DNA from: Salinicoccus cyprini
GTDB lineage: Bacteria > Bacillota > Bacilli > Staphylococcales > Salinicoccaceae
Assembly: GCF_007713705.1 (NCBI RefSeq)
Contig: NZ_VMSJ01000001.1
Span: forward strand, 806,001-870,000
Direction: 5' to 3'
Length of the DNA stretch: 64,000 nt
The stretch's first letter is position 1. The number at the start of each line of letters is the position of its first letter. Below are positions 27,618-36,752 of the stretch, piece by piece. Position numbers and translations under genes: made by a program. The notes beneath the pieces are model-generated. The model did not search any database, was not told the DNA's origin, and worked only from the letters and a program-made list of their open reading frames with translations.

Positions 27618-27751
27618 ATTCTCATTCTCCTGTATCTCATTGTGTTATTTTATCATGTTATATTAAAAGATGATATTCATTTGCAATACATCAGCTGCTG
27701 CGCAGTACTTATTTTCCTATTATCCCAAATTCAAAGCAGGCATTACTGAAA

Positions 27752-27779
27752 TTGCAGTGGATTTAATGTAATATATATT
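27752..27779 (+). promoter_or_regulatory. promoter of papA-efp
   Basis: TTGCAG (27752-27757), 16-base spacer, TATATT (27774-27779), ahead of the ribosome site GGTGGAG (27785-27791). Confidence 0.4.
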
Positions 27780-27800
27780 TGAAAGGTGGAGTAGATGCAC

Positions 27801-28856
27801 ATGATAAAATTTGATAAAGTCAACGCTTTGATTGAAAAGAACAACGTCGATGCCCTGCTTGTACTGAGTGACTACAACCGTCGCTACCTGACAGGCTTTA
27901 CAGGTTCGAGCGGTGCAGTGGTCATCACGAAGGACAGCAGATATCTGATATCCGACTTCAGGTACAAGGCCCAGGCAGCAAAACAGGCAGACCAGTTCGA
28001 GTTCGTCCTGCAGAATAGAGGACTGCTCGACTTCATAGCTGAATTCCTTGAACAAAAAGGCCTCCGCACTGTGGGCTTTGAAGGACAGCATATAAACTAT
28101 AATACTTATGAACAGCTGAACAGGCAATTCGACCTTGTACCGCTGACCAATGAAATCGAAACCATCCGCATGTACAAGACGTCAGAGGAAGTTTCACTCA
28201 TCCGGAAAGCGTGCGACATTGCAGACGAAGCATATGACCACATACTCGGGTATATCAGACCCGGGCAGACGGAACTTGAAGTCAGAAATGAACTTGAAAA
28301 CCATATGCGCAAGCTTGGTGCCGCAGGCTCAAGCTTCGACATCATCGTAGCCAGCGGGTACCGTGGTGCACTGCCGCACGGTGTCGCATCGGATAAGAAG
28401 ATCGAGTCCGGTGACATGGTGACACTCGACTTTGGCGCCTACTATAATGGGTATGCGTCCGACATTACGCGCTCGTTCGGGGTCGGGTCGGTAAGTGAAG
28501 AGATGGAAAAGGTGCATGCGATTGTGTTAACATCACAATTGGCCGCATTGGAACAGATCAGAAGCGGAATGACCGGCAAGGAGGCGGATGCCATCGCCCG
28601 CGATATCATTACAGAGCATGGCTATGGTGAAAATTTCGGCCACTCGCTCGGGCATGGACTCGGACTCGAAGTCCACGAGATGCCGGGACTGTCGAAAGCA
28701 AGCGACATGGTACTCGAGAAGGACATGTGTGTCACAGTCGAACCCGGCATCTATATCGATGGTGTCGGCGGCGTCCGCATCGAGGATGACTGCATTGTTA
28801 CGGAAAGCGGACTCGAGAAGCTTTCCAACAGCAGCAAGGAACTTTTCATCATCTGA
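27801..28856 (+). CDS. papA: Xaa-Pro peptidase, M24 family (YqhT-like)
   Basis: Metallopeptidase predicted to release N-terminal residues before proline. An N-terminal creatinase-like domain is followed by the pita-bread catalytic domain. Metal ligands lie in LDFGAYYNGYASDITR, GHSLGHGLGLEVHE, VTVEPGIYI and VRIEDD. ATG 27801 is 9 bases from GGTGGAG; ATG 27795 is only 3 bases away. Encoded just before efp as in Bacillus, which is suggestive because EF-P relieves stalling at polyproline. Confidence 0.92.
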   Translation: MIKFDKVNALIEKNNVDALLVLSDYNRRYLTGFTGSSGAVVITKDSRYLISDFRYKAQAAKQADQFEFVLQNRGLLDFIAEFLEQKGLRTVGFEGQHINYNTYEQLNRQFDLVPLTNEIETIRMYKTSEEVSLIRKACDIADEAYDHILGYIRPGQTELEVRNELENHMRKLGAAGSSFDIIVASGYRGALPHGVASDKKIESGDMVTLDFGAYYNGYASDITRSFGVGSVSEEMEKVHAIVLTSQLAALEQIRSGMTGKEADAIARDIITEHGYGENFGHSLGHGLGLEVHEMPGLSKASDMVLEKDMCVTVEPGIYIDGVGGVRIEDDCIVTESGLEKLSNSSKELFII

Positions 28857-28886
28857 ATATATCAGTGGAACAATAGGAGGAATAGT

Positions 28887-29444
28887 ATGATTTCAGTCAA
28901 TGATTTTAAAACAGGCCTTACAGTGGAAGTGGATGGCGGAATCTGGAGAGTTGTTGAATTCCAGCACGTCAAGCCGGGCAAAGGCGCAGCATTTGTCAGA
29001 AGCAAGCTCAGAAACTTGAGGACAGGCGCCATCCAGGAAAAGACATTCCGCGCAGGTGAGAAGGTCGGTCGTGCACAGATCGACAACAGAAAGATGCAGT
29101 ATCTCTATGCTGATGGTGATACACATGTATTCATGGACAACAACACATTCGACCAGGTGGAACTCGATGCTTCAGCCCTGAAGGACGAACTGAAGTACCT
29201 TCAGGAGAACATGAACGTCTCCCTGATCATGTATGAAGGGGAGACGCTCGGTGTTGAACTGCCGAAATCAGTGGAACTGAGAGTTGTTGAGACCGAGCCC
29301 GGCATCAAGGGAGATACGGCGAGTGGCGCGACCAAGTCGGCAACACTTGAAACCGGCCTTGTGCTTCAAGTACCGCTTTTCGTCAACCAGGATGACGTAC
29401 TGGTGATCAGTACGGACGACGGCAGCTACGTATCCAGAGCATAG
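28887..29444 (+). CDS. efp: elongation factor P
   Basis: Translation factor that binds between the ribosomal P and E sites and rescues stalls at consecutive prolines. The 185-residue protein has the three beta-barrel domains; the tip loop reads [15 protein letters not shown] in domain I and the signature near the C-terminus is [17 protein letters not shown]. The tip Lys (about residue 32) is the site modified in Firmicutes. AGGAGG lies upstream. Ends in its own terminator, directly where Bacillus has spoIIIA. Confidence 0.96.
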   Translation: MISVNDFKTGLTVEVDGGIWRVVEFQHVKPGKGAAFVRSKLRNLRTGAIQEKTFRAGEKVGRAQIDNRKMQYLYADGDTHVFMDNNTFDQVELDASALKDELKYLQENMNVSLIMYEGETLGVELPKSVELRVVETEPGIKGDTASGATKSATLETGLVLQVPLFVNQDDVLVISTDDGSYVSRA

Positions 29445-29449
29445 AAATA

Positions 29450-29480
29450 AAAAGCAGATTCCGATCTGCTTTTATTTTTT
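29450..29480 (+). terminator. papA-efp terminator
   Basis: A 10-bp stem AAAAGCAGAT/ATCTGCTTTT (29450-29459 with 29464-29473), loop TCCG, followed by a T-rich tail. Confidence 0.82.
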
Positions 29481-29482
29481 CC

Positions 29483-29511
29483 TTGAATTGGTATGACCAC
29501 TTGCGTAGAAT
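29483..29511 (+). promoter_or_regulatory. accBC promoter
   Basis: TTGAAT (29483-29488), 17-base spacer, TAGAAT (29506-29511). Located immediately after the efp terminator. Confidence 0.6.
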
Positions 29512-29548
29512 ATAAGAGAGAAATTTTGAATGTTAAGGAGCAGTAGAC

Positions 29549-29983
29549 ATGAAACTGGAGTATATTGATGAACTGATTAGCAAAATGGAAAAGGCATCTT
29601 TGACAGAACTGTCATATAAGGACGGGGAAGTGGACATCGTGCTGAAGCGCGACAGCATGAATGTGCCTCAGCAGACAGCTGCACCAGTCCAGGCAGCACC
29701 CGAGTTCGCCCAGCCGGTACAGAGTACTGAAGCCGCACCACAGGAGGAAGGCAAGGTCATCAAGGCACCGATGGTCGGCACATTCTATAAAGCCTCTTCC
29801 CCGGAAGTGGATCCTTATGTCAAGGTGGGCGACAAGGTGGAAAATTCAAGTGTCGTATGCATTCTGGAAGCAATGAAACTGTTCAACGAAATTCAGGCGG
29901 AAACTTCCGGTGAGATCACAGAAATTCTTGTCGAAGATGGAGAAATGGTTGAATACGACCAGCCATTGTTCAGAGTCCGATGA
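29549..29983 (+). CDS. accB: biotin carboxyl carrier protein of acetyl-CoA carboxylase
   Basis: Carries the biotin group of acetyl-CoA carboxylase in the first step of fatty acid synthesis. The 144-residue protein has an N-terminal helical region, a Pro/Ala/Gln-rich linker (about 37-66) and a C-terminal biotinyl domain with Lys110 in EAMKL. AAGGAG precedes the ATG. Overlaps accC by 4 bases. Confidence 0.96.
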   Translation: MKLEYIDELISKMEKASLTELSYKDGEVDIVLKRDSMNVPQQTAAPVQAAPEFAQPVQSTEAAPQEEGKVIKAPMVGTFYKASSPEVDPYVKVGDKVENSSVVCILEAMKLFNEIQAETSGEITEILVEDGEMVEYDQPLFRVR

Positions 29984-31329
29984 TTAAGAAAATACTAGTT
30001 GCCAACCGTGGGGAAATTGCCGTTCGAATCATCAGAGCCTGTACTGAACTAGATATAGAGTCGGTCAGCATCTATTCTGAAGCAGATGCTGACAGTCTGC
30101 ACCGCAGACTTGCGACAGAATCGTACTGTGTCGGCCCCAAACTGTCGAAAGACAGCTATCTTGACATGATCAGCATCATAACAATCGCCAAGAAGACCGG
30201 CTGTGATGCCATTCATCCTGGATATGGGTTCCTTGCAGAAAATAGTGACTTCGCCGAAATGTGTGAGGCATCGAACCTCATATTCATTGGACCGATGCAC
30301 GAGACGATTGCACTCATGGGTGTAAAGGACGTCGCGAAGGATACGATGAAAAAAGCAGGCGTACCGACTGTGCCGGGTAGCGAAGGTGTTGTCGAATCCG
30401 TTGAAGACGCGAAGAAGATCTCTGAGGAGATCGGCTATCCGGTCATCATCAAAGCAAGCTATGGTGGCGGCGGAAAAGGCATCCGCGTTGCCCGTGATGA
30501 GGAATCCCTCGTCCAGAACTATAAGATGACCGAGCAGGAGGCGGAAAGTGCCTTCGGCAACAAGAGCCTCTATATCGAGAAATACATCGAGAACTTCAGG
30601 CACATCGAAATACAGGTTCTCGGAGACTATCATGGCAATGTCGTCCACCTGGGCGAGCGTGATTGTACAATACAGCGCCGCATGCAGAAGCTTGTCGAAG
30701 AGGCACCGAGTCCCATCCTGTCGGAGGAGAAACGCAAGGAGATGGGTGATACGGCAGTCACTGCCGCCAAAAGCATCGACTACATCGGCGCCGGCACAAT
30801 CGAATTCATCTATGACCTGAATGAAGACCACTTCTATTTCATGGAGATGAATACCCGCATCCAGGTCGAGCACCCTGTAACGGAAATGATTACAGGCATC
30901 GACCTTGTCAAGATGCAGATCAGAGTGGCCAGAAGAGAAGCGATTCCTTTCAGGCAGGAGGACATTGAATTCAAGGGGCATGCTGTCGAACTTCGCATCA
31001 ATGCGGAGAACCCCTACAAGAACTTCATGCCATCTGCCGGCAAGATCAAAGAATTCATCACTCCTGGTGGATATGGTGTCAGACTGGATTCCGCCTGCTA
31101 CTCCGGCTACGTCATTCCACCGTACTACGACTCGATGATCGCCAAGCTCATCACCCATGCAGACACAAGGGAAGAAGCGATCCATACTGCACTCCGTGCG
31201 CTTGGAGAATTCAAGATCGGCGGCGTCGATACGACCATTCCGTTCCATACGAATCTGCTCCAGCATGAAGCATTCAGATCGAACGACTATAATACCAACT
31301 TCCTGGCGAACAACGACATCATGAACTGA
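29980..31329 (+). CDS. accC: biotin carboxylase subunit of acetyl-CoA carboxylase
   Basis: Carboxylates the biotin of AccB using bicarbonate and ATP. The 449-residue protein begins MIKKILVANRGEIAVRII, has the ATP-grasp glycine loop GGGGKGIRV (about 166-174), and the catalytic MEMNTRIQVEHPVTE block (near 288-302). Coupled to accB by an ATGA overlap. The carboxyltransferase genes accDA are outside the window. Confidence 0.97.
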   Translation: MIKKILVANRGEIAVRIIRACTELDIESVSIYSEADADSLHRRLATESYCVGPKLSKDSYLDMISIITIAKKTGCDAIHPGYGFLAENSDFAEMCEASNLIFIGPMHETIALMGVKDVAKDTMKKAGVPTVPGSEGVVESVEDAKKISEEIGYPVIIKASYGGGGKGIRVARDEESLVQNYKMTEQEAESAFGNKSLYIEKYIENFRHIEIQVLGDYHGNVVHLGERDCTIQRRMQKLVEEAPSPILSEEKRKEMGDTAVTAAKSIDYIGAGTIEFIYDLNEDHFYFMEMNTRIQVEHPVTEMITGIDLVKMQIRVARREAIPFRQEDIEFKGHAVELRINAENPYKNFMPSAGKIKEFITPGGYGVRLDSACYSGYVIPPYYDSMIAKLITHADTREEAIHTALRALGEFKIGGVDTTIPFHTNLLQHEAFRSNDYNTNFLANNDIMN

Positions 31330-31342
31330 TGGTATGAATATG

Positions 31343-31374
31343 GAAAGGGGACATCTTCACTGATGTCCCCTTTC
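31343..31374 (+). terminator. accBC terminator
   Basis: A 13-bp perfect stem GAAAGGGGACATC/GATGTCCCCTTTC (31343-31355 with 31362-31374), loop TTCACT. The U tract is short and within the stem base. Confidence 0.7.
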
Positions 31375-31415
31375 TATGTGGCTCTCCAGGATTTCCCCGG
31401 GGGCCATCCCTATGG

Positions 31416-31444
31416 TTGACAACGATATTTGCACACCATAATAT
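31416..31444 (+). promoter_or_regulatory. strong sigma-A-type promoter upstream of yqhY
   Basis: Perfect TTGACA (31416-31421), 17-base spacer, TAATAT (31439-31444). It lies about 150 bases before yqhY. A second, extended -10 (TGATATAAT, 31566-31574) sits just before the gene. Confidence 0.62.
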
Positions 31445-31594
31445 GATAACTAACGGAATGGTGATTGATGGCCGTCATGCACAGACCTTGGAAAGATCTC
31501 CGGAATCGGGGGGTTCATTTCATGCCGGGACTGGCAGAAACGTCATCCAATTTCCTGTCGAATCATGATATAATGAATTGACGAGGTGATGAAC
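31445..31594 (+). other. untranslated leader or small ORF before yqhY
   Basis: About 150 bases separate the TTGACA promoter from the yqhY start. A 36-codon ORF (31458-31568; MVIDGRHAQTLERSPESGGS...) fits inside, but its Shine-Dalgarno is poor. No known riboswitch or clear terminator hairpin was recognised. Confidence 0.3.
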
Positions 31595-31942
31595 ATGATA
31601 ATTCAGGAAGACAAAGCAAATCTTGGACAGATAGAGCTATCACCGGAAGTACTTGAAGTGATCGCGAGCATTGCGGTGACTGAAACTGAAGGTGTGCATG
31701 CGCTGCAGAACAACTTTGCCAGCGGCAACTTTGAGAAGATCGGCAAGAAGTACAGGGGCCGGGGTGTCAAAGTGGATGCAAAAGACAACGAAGTAAGGAT
31801 TTCCATCTATGTTTCTCTTTCCACACGCCGTAATATCCATGAGACCGCAGAACTTATCCAGAAGAATGTCAACCAGGCCATCCGGAATATGACGGATCAT
31901 GATGTCAAAGAAGTCAATGTGCACATCGTCAATATTAAATAA
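31595..31942 (+). CDS. Asp23/Gls24 family protein (YqhY-like)
   Basis: A 115-residue envelope-associated/stress protein of the Asp23 family (DUF322), with VLEVIASIAVTETEGVHAL near the N-terminus. B. subtilis YqhY is encoded with accBC and has been linked to regulation of acetyl-CoA carboxylase, which fits this location. Start at ATG 31595: GAGGTGA (31583-31589) is 5 bases upstream; GTG 31586 and ATG 31589 lie inside that site. Confidence 0.9.
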   Translation: MIIQEDKANLGQIELSPEVLEVIASIAVTETEGVHALQNNFASGNFEKIGKKYRGRGVKVDAKDNEVRISIYVSLSTRRNIHETAELIQKNVNQAIRNMTDHDVKEVNVHIVNIK

Positions 31943-31966
31943 TAGAACAGTAGATGGGTGTTAATA

Positions 31967-32368
31967 ATGAACAGACACGAGCAGCGAAAAAAAATATTCC
32001 AGATCATCTTTCAGCAGGATCATGGTCTGGTTGCATTGGAAGAGACTGCGTTTTACGATCTCTACAGGGAGTATGACTACATCAGCCGGATTGTAGACTA
32101 CTACGGCGGCAACAGCGAGTCGGTGGACGGGGACATCAGAAACCATCTCACCAACTATACGCTTGAAAGGATTCCTAAAGTGGAACGCAACATCCTGAGA
32201 ACAGCGATTTCTGAACTGCTTCATGGCGATTCCCCACAGCGGGTGGTCATCAATGAAGCGATCCTCCTTGCCAAGCTCTATGGTGAGAAGGACAGCTTCC
32301 GATTTGTCAACGGCGTCCTGAAAAACTTCATCACGGAAACGGATAAGCAGCAAGATGGAGAACAGTAG
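31967..32368 (+). CDS. nusB: transcription antitermination factor NusB
   Basis: RNA-binding helical protein that with NusE/S10 promotes antitermination on rRNA operons. The 133-residue protein starts MNRHEQRKKIFQIIFQ and ends in VNGVLKNF, both family features. The open frame can be extended to GTG 31958, but ATG 31967 matches homologues. Overlaps xseA by 14 bases; folD, which separates these genes in Bacillus, is absent. Confidence 0.93.
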   Translation: MNRHEQRKKIFQIIFQQDHGLVALEETAFYDLYREYDYISRIVDYYGGNSESVDGDIRNHLTNYTLERIPKVERNILRTAISELLHGDSPQRVVINEAILLAKLYGEKDSFRFVNGVLKNFITETDKQQDGEQ

Positions 32369-33701
32369 ATATCTTTCCGTCGGCGCACTGACCAGATACC
32401 TTAAATATAAATTCGACCAGGACCCGTATTTGACACGGGTCTTTCTAAAAGGTGAACTTTCCAATGTGAAGCGTCATACGAGTGGGCACATTTTCTTTGC
32501 CATCAAGGACGAGCAGTCGGTCGTACGGGCCATCATGTTCTCAAGGAATGCCGGCAGTCTCAAGTTCAATCCCGAAGAGGGGCAGAGTGTCCTGATCGAA
32601 GGCCGGGTCAGCATTTTTGAATCCAGCGGACAGTATCAGGTCTATGTGGAAAAGATGGAGATGGATGGCATCGGCATGCTTTTCGAAAAGCTTGAACAGG
32701 ACAAGAAGCAGCTTGCTGAAAAAGGCTACTTTGATGTGCAGCATAAGAAAACGCTGCCCCGCTACCCAAGGACCATCACCATCATCAGCTCTGAAACCGG
32801 GGCTGCTGTGCGGGATATGATTACGACATTGAGCAGACGCTATCCGCTGGTGTCCGTCACAGTCATCAATACGCTGATGCAGGGGCCGAGGAGCCGGCAG
32901 GCCGTGGTTGAAAACCTCGAGTATGCCGATAGACTGGGCAATGATATCATCATCCTTGCCCGCGGCGGCGGCTCGATAGAGGATCTGTGGACTTTCAATG
33001 AAAAGGATGTCGCATTGAAGATTTTTGATATGAAGACACCGGTCATTACAGGCATCGGTCATGAAACCGATACGACACTGGTGGACTTCATTGCTGACGT
33101 GCGCGCAGCGACGCCCACAGCGGCTGCCGAAATGGCAGTGCCCGACCAGCAGGATATATTTGAAAGATTGCGCCAGTTCGAAAACTACGCTTCCCGCAGG
33201 GTGGCACAGAAGCTCGATTCGAGCAGAAGCCGGCTGGATGCACTTGGTTCCTACTACAAGCTTAGAAATCCGGATCTTCTCTATGACCAGCAGGCAGAAA
33301 GGCTCGCCAATCTGAAGGACATACTGGATGATAGAATGCACCATGCAATAAAAGACAGCCACTACCGGCTATCCGTCCTGAAGGAAAGCGTCAGATACAA
33401 TACTCCAGGACCTGAAATAAAAAGGAGCGCCGGAACACTGATGGAGCGGAAAGGACAGCTTGATCGTGCCATGCGGGTCAGAACAGGCGACTCGAGGAAA
33501 AGTCTCGCAAGAGTAATCGAGAGTCTCAATTCGCTGAGTCCGACCAATGTACTGCTGCGCGGCTATTCCTTCACTACGCATCAGGGTGTAATCGTCAAGG
33601 ATGCGCATCAGCTCGAATTGGGCGATGAAGTCCAGTCGACGTTTGCCGATGGCAGCATCGTATCAAAAGTGACAGAGGTGAATCATGATGGCAGAAACTG
33701 A
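32355..33701 (+). CDS. xseA: exodeoxyribonuclease VII large subunit
   Basis: Catalytic subunit of the single-strand-specific exonuclease VII. The 448-residue protein has an N-terminal OB fold (about 1-100), the catalytic core with ARGGGSIEDLWTFN and TGIGHETDTTL, and a long C-terminal coiled coil that binds XseB. Overlaps nusB and xseB at its two ends. Confidence 0.95.
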   Translation: MENSRYLSVGALTRYLKYKFDQDPYLTRVFLKGELSNVKRHTSGHIFFAIKDEQSVVRAIMFSRNAGSLKFNPEEGQSVLIEGRVSIFESSGQYQVYVEKMEMDGIGMLFEKLEQDKKQLAEKGYFDVQHKKTLPRYPRTITIISSETGAAVRDMITTLSRRYPLVSVTVINTLMQGPRSRQAVVENLEYADRLGNDIIILARGGGSIEDLWTFNEKDVALKIFDMKTPVITGIGHETDTTLVDFIADVRAATPTAAAEMAVPDQQDIFERLRQFENYASRRVAQKLDSSRSRLDALGSYYKLRNPDLLYDQQAERLANLKDILDDRMHHAIKDSHYRLSVLKESVRYNTPGPEIKRSAGTLMERKGQLDRAMRVRTGDSRKSLARVIESLNSLSPTNVLLRGYSFTTHQGVIVKDAHQLELGDEVQSTFADGSIVSKVTEVNHDGRN

Positions 33702-33900
33702 AAATGAAACATTCGAAGAGAAGATGAAACAGCTCGAGCAGATCGTCAAACAGCTGGATGAGGATGAAGTCTCTCTCGAAGCGTCGCTCAAACTCTACCA
33801 GAAAGGTGTCGAGTTGACTGCAGAATGCGAAAAGATACTGAAAGATGCAGAACTGAAAGTTGAAACATTAAACCGTAAGGGAGTAGATGATGAACAATAA
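33685..33900 (+). CDS. xseB: exodeoxyribonuclease VII small subunit
   Basis: A 71-residue helical hairpin (ETFEEKMKQLEQIVKQLDED) that associates with XseA. Length is typical. GAGGTGA precedes tandem ATGs at 33685 and 33688. Overlaps xseA by 17 and ispA by 14 bases. Confidence 0.93.
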   Translation: MMAETENETFEEKMKQLEQIVKQLDEDEVSLEASLKLYQKGVELTAECEKILKDAELKVETLNRKGVDDEQ

Positions 33901-34768
33901 TATGCAGCATTATCTCGAGGCGACCGAATCTTCCATACTTGCGCACCTTGGACAGAATCATGTTTCACCAACAATCAGAAAAGCGAGCAGCTATTCGATA
34001 GAGGCGGGGGGAAAGAGATTCCGCCCCTATCTTCTATTTTCAACGCTAGACGCCCTTGGACATGATCCGATGAAGGGTGTACAGGTGGCGGCAGCCATTG
34101 AGATGATCCATACATATTCTTTGATCCATGACGATCTGCCGGCAATGGATGATGATGATTATCGCCGGGGGAAACCGACGAACCATAAAGTCTACGGTGA
34201 GGCGGCAGCCATTCTGGCAGGGGATACACTATTGACCGAGAGTTTCAGTATTGTGGCCCAGGATGACACGCTGCCTGCTGACAAGCGGGTCGCGCTGATT
34301 GGGCATATTGCGGCGAAATCGGGCTTCAACGGCATGATTGGCGGCCAGATGCTCGATATCGAGGCGGAAGGACAGGATATCAGTCTCAGCCAGCTTGAGA
34401 ATATCCACCAGTACAAGACAGGACAGCTGATTGTACTGCCGGTCCAGTGTGCATGCATTATTGCAGATGCTACAGATGAAGTGACAGCGCAGCTGATCCG
34501 CTTTGCCGAGGCGCTCGGCATCCTGTTTCAGATCAGGGATGACATACTCGATGTGGAGGGTGACATTGCTGTAACTGGAAAATCATCAGGCAGTGATGAA
34601 AAGAACAATAAGACCACCTATGTGAGCACCTATGGCTTGAGTGGTGCACATGATGAACTCGAGCAGCTCGTCGAAAGTGCAAAACGGATACTCGATGATC
34701 TGGCAGCAGATATCGAAACAGAGCAACTGTATAGCGTGCTGCAGAGGTTTGCAGTAAGAAACCAATGA
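33887..34768 (+). CDS. ispA: farnesyl diphosphate synthase / polyprenyl synthetase
   Basis: Condenses isopentenyl and allylic diphosphates to C15 farnesyl diphosphate. The first Asp-rich motif DDLPAMDDD starts at Asp82 and the second, DDILD, at Asp218. The 293-residue length fits FPP synthase. It lies directly upstream of dxs, so isoprenoid supply and use are clustered. Confidence 0.94.
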   Translation: MMNNNMQHYLEATESSILAHLGQNHVSPTIRKASSYSIEAGGKRFRPYLLFSTLDALGHDPMKGVQVAAAIEMIHTYSLIHDDLPAMDDDDYRRGKPTNHKVYGEAAAILAGDTLLTESFSIVAQDDTLPADKRVALIGHIAAKSGFNGMIGGQMLDIEAEGQDISLSQLENIHQYKTGQLIVLPVQCACIIADATDEVTAQLIRFAEALGILFQIRDDILDVEGDIAVTGKSSGSDEKNNKTTYVSTYGLSGAHDELEQLVESAKRILDDLAADIETEQLYSVLQRFAVRNQ

Positions 34769-34800
34769 TAATTCATAATACGTGGATTATCATTTTTATT
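34764..34800 (+). terminator. weak AT-rich hairpin after ispA
   Basis: A 9-bp stem AATGATAAT/ATTATCATT (34764-34772 with 34786-34794), 13-base loop and T-rich tail. Low stability makes it a doubtful terminator, but dxs has its own extended -10 downstream. Confidence 0.4.
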
Positions 34801-34819
34801 TTAGCCTAAATGATAAAAG

Positions 34820-34828
34820 TGGTATAAT
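34820..34828 (+). promoter_or_regulatory. extended -10 promoter of dxs
   Basis: TGGTATAAT (34820-34828), 31 bases before the dxs ATG. Confidence 0.5.
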
Positions 34829-34859
34829 TGGCAGTAGAAAATTTGAAGGTGGGTGCTAT

Positions 34860-36752
34860 ATGAATCTATATAGTATAGAAGACCCGTCATTTTTGAAGCA
34901 GAAAGATGATGAGGAACTGAAGGAACTGGCACAGGATGTAAGGGAGTTTCTGATCCAGTCATGCTCGAGAACAGGCGGCCACATCGGTGCCAACCTCGGC
35001 GTAGTGGAACTGACGATCGCCCTGCATAAGCATTTTGATTCACCAGAAGATCGGCTTTTGTTCGATGTTGGACATCAGGCATACATTCATAAGATCCTCA
35101 CTGGACGCATCAGTGAGTTTGAAACACTCAGACAGTATAAAGGCTTGTGCGGATTTCCCAAGATGCGTGAATCCGAACATGATGTCTGGGAGGCAGGACA
35201 TTCATCCACCAGTCTATCAGCAGCCATGGGGATTGCCAAGGCACGGGATATCAAAGGCGAGGGTCACCACGTCATCCCGATCATCGGAGATGGCGCGCTG
35301 ACAGGCGGAATGGCGCTTGAAGCACTGAATCATATCGGCTCCGACAGGACGGATATGACCATCATCCTGAACGATAATGAAATGAGCATAGCACCAAACG
35401 TGGGCGCCTTGCACCACATGCTCGGCCGCATGCGGACGAATACGCAGTATAATCGCGTCAAGCACGATATAGAAGACTTTCTGAACCGTCTGCCGCAAGT
35501 CGGGTCGAGGCTGCGAGATATGGCGGACAGAATAAAGGACAGCATGAAATACCTCGTTGTGGACGGCGTCTTTTTCGAAGAGCTCGGCATCAAGTATATC
35601 GGTCCCGTCGATGGGCATGATTTTGCTGCATTGTCGAACGCCATACAGATTTCAAAAGACTACAAGGGACCGGTCGTCATCCACGTCATTACGAAAAAGG
35701 GCAAGGGCTACCATCCGGCAGAGGATGACAAGCTCGGCAAATGGCATGGTCTTGGTCCGTACAAGATGGATACCGGCGAAGTGCTCGGCAGCAAGACCAC
35801 GCCATCATGGAGTGAATTCATGTCGAATACTGTCCTCGATCGTGCGCTCGAGGATGAACGCATCGTCGCTCTGACACCGGCCATGCCGGTCGGCAGCAAG
35901 CTGACAAAATTCCAGAATACACTGCCGGAACGGTTCTTTGACGTCGGTATCGCCGAACAGCACGCGGTCACCATGGCAGGTGGACTTGCTGCAAGCGGCA
36001 TGAGGCCGTATCTGGCCATCTATTCGACATTTCTGCAAAGGGGCTATGACCAGCTGCTGCATGATGTCGATCGCCAGAACCTGAATGTTTTCCTCGGCAT
36101 CGACAGGAGCGGACTTGTCGGAGCGGATGGTGAAACACACCAGGGTGTATTCGATATCAGCTTCATCTCCCCGCTGCCGAACATGACTTTGATGATGCCT
36201 AAAGACGAGCTTGAAGCAGAGCAGATGATCGATCTTGCATTCAGCCACGAAGGGCCGGTCGCCCTCAGATATCCGCGCGGCAACATCAAAGGAGTGGAGC
36301 AGAGTGGAAACGCCAAGCCGCTCAAGTATGGCCAGTGGGAAGAACTGGTCGAAGGGGAAGATATGACGATCATCTCTTTCGGTCCGACACTCGATCTTGC
36401 GATCAATGCAGCTGTCGCACTCAAGGAGAATGGTGTCAGCGCCAGAGTCATCAATGCGCGTTTCATCAAGCCGATGGACGAAGCAATGCTCCAGTCTCTC
36501 GGGATTGAAGGGAATCCAATCCTTACAGTTGAGGAATCCATGCTCACAGGTGGGCTCGGCAGTATGATTGCAAGTTTCATGACCGACCATGGCTTCACCA
36601 ATCCTCTCAGAAGAATTGGTATCGACAATGAATATGTCGAACATGGTGACGTCAACAGGCTGCTTGAGGATATCGGCATCACAACCGACAATATCATTCT
36701 GCAGTCCCGAATACTACTGGAGCAGAACAATGAAAAAGAAATCAAGAATTGA
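34860..36752 (+). CDS. dxs: 1-deoxy-D-xylulose-5-phosphate synthase
   Basis: Thiamine-diphosphate enzyme that condenses pyruvate and glyceraldehyde-3-phosphate, the entry step of the MEP isoprenoid pathway. The 630-residue protein has the ThDP motif GDGALTGG (from Gly143), NDNEMSI, and the transketolase block [17 protein letters not shown]. Start is ATG 34860 after GAAGGTGGG; the upstream open frame is not supported. The presence of MEP-type dxs argues against Staphylococcus, which uses mevalonate. Overlaps yqxC by 23 bases. Confidence 0.95.
   Translation: MNLYSIEDPSFLKQKDDEELKELAQDVREFLIQSCSRTGGHIGANLGVVELTIALHKHFDSPEDRLLFDVGHQAYIHKILTGRISEFETLRQYKGLCGFPKMRESEHDVWEAGHSSTSLSAAMGIAKARDIKGEGHHVIPIIGDGALTGGMALEALNHIGSDRTDMTIILNDNEMSIAPNVGALHHMLGRMRTNTQYNRVKHDIEDFLNRLPQVGSRLRDMADRIKDSMKYLVVDGVFFEELGIKYIGPVDGHDFAALSNAIQISKDYKGPVVIHVITKKGKGYHPAEDDKLGKWHGLGPYKMDTGEVLGSKTTPSWSEFMSNTVLDRALEDERIVALTPAMPVGSKLTKFQNTLPERFFDVGIAEQHAVTMAGGLAASGMRPYLAIYSTFLQRGYDQLLHDVDRQNLNVFLGIDRSGLVGADGETHQGVFDISFISPLPNMTLMMPKDELEAEQMIDLAFSHEGPVALRYPRGNIKGVEQSGNAKPLKYGQWEELVEGEDMTIISFGPTLDLAINAAVALKENGVSARVINARFIKPMDEAMLQSLGIEGNPILTVEESMLTGGLGSMIASFMTDHGFTNPLRRIGIDNEYVEHGDVNRLLEDIGITTDNIILQSRILLEQNNEKEIKN

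Noticed and set aside
30049-31266. 405-codon open frame on the reverse strand
   Set aside because: It lies wholly antisense to accC, has no ribosome site and reads as a low-information shadow of a strongly conserved gene.
35805-36644. 279-codon reverse-strand open frame
   Set aside because: Antisense to dxs; composition is a mirror of the dxs codons.
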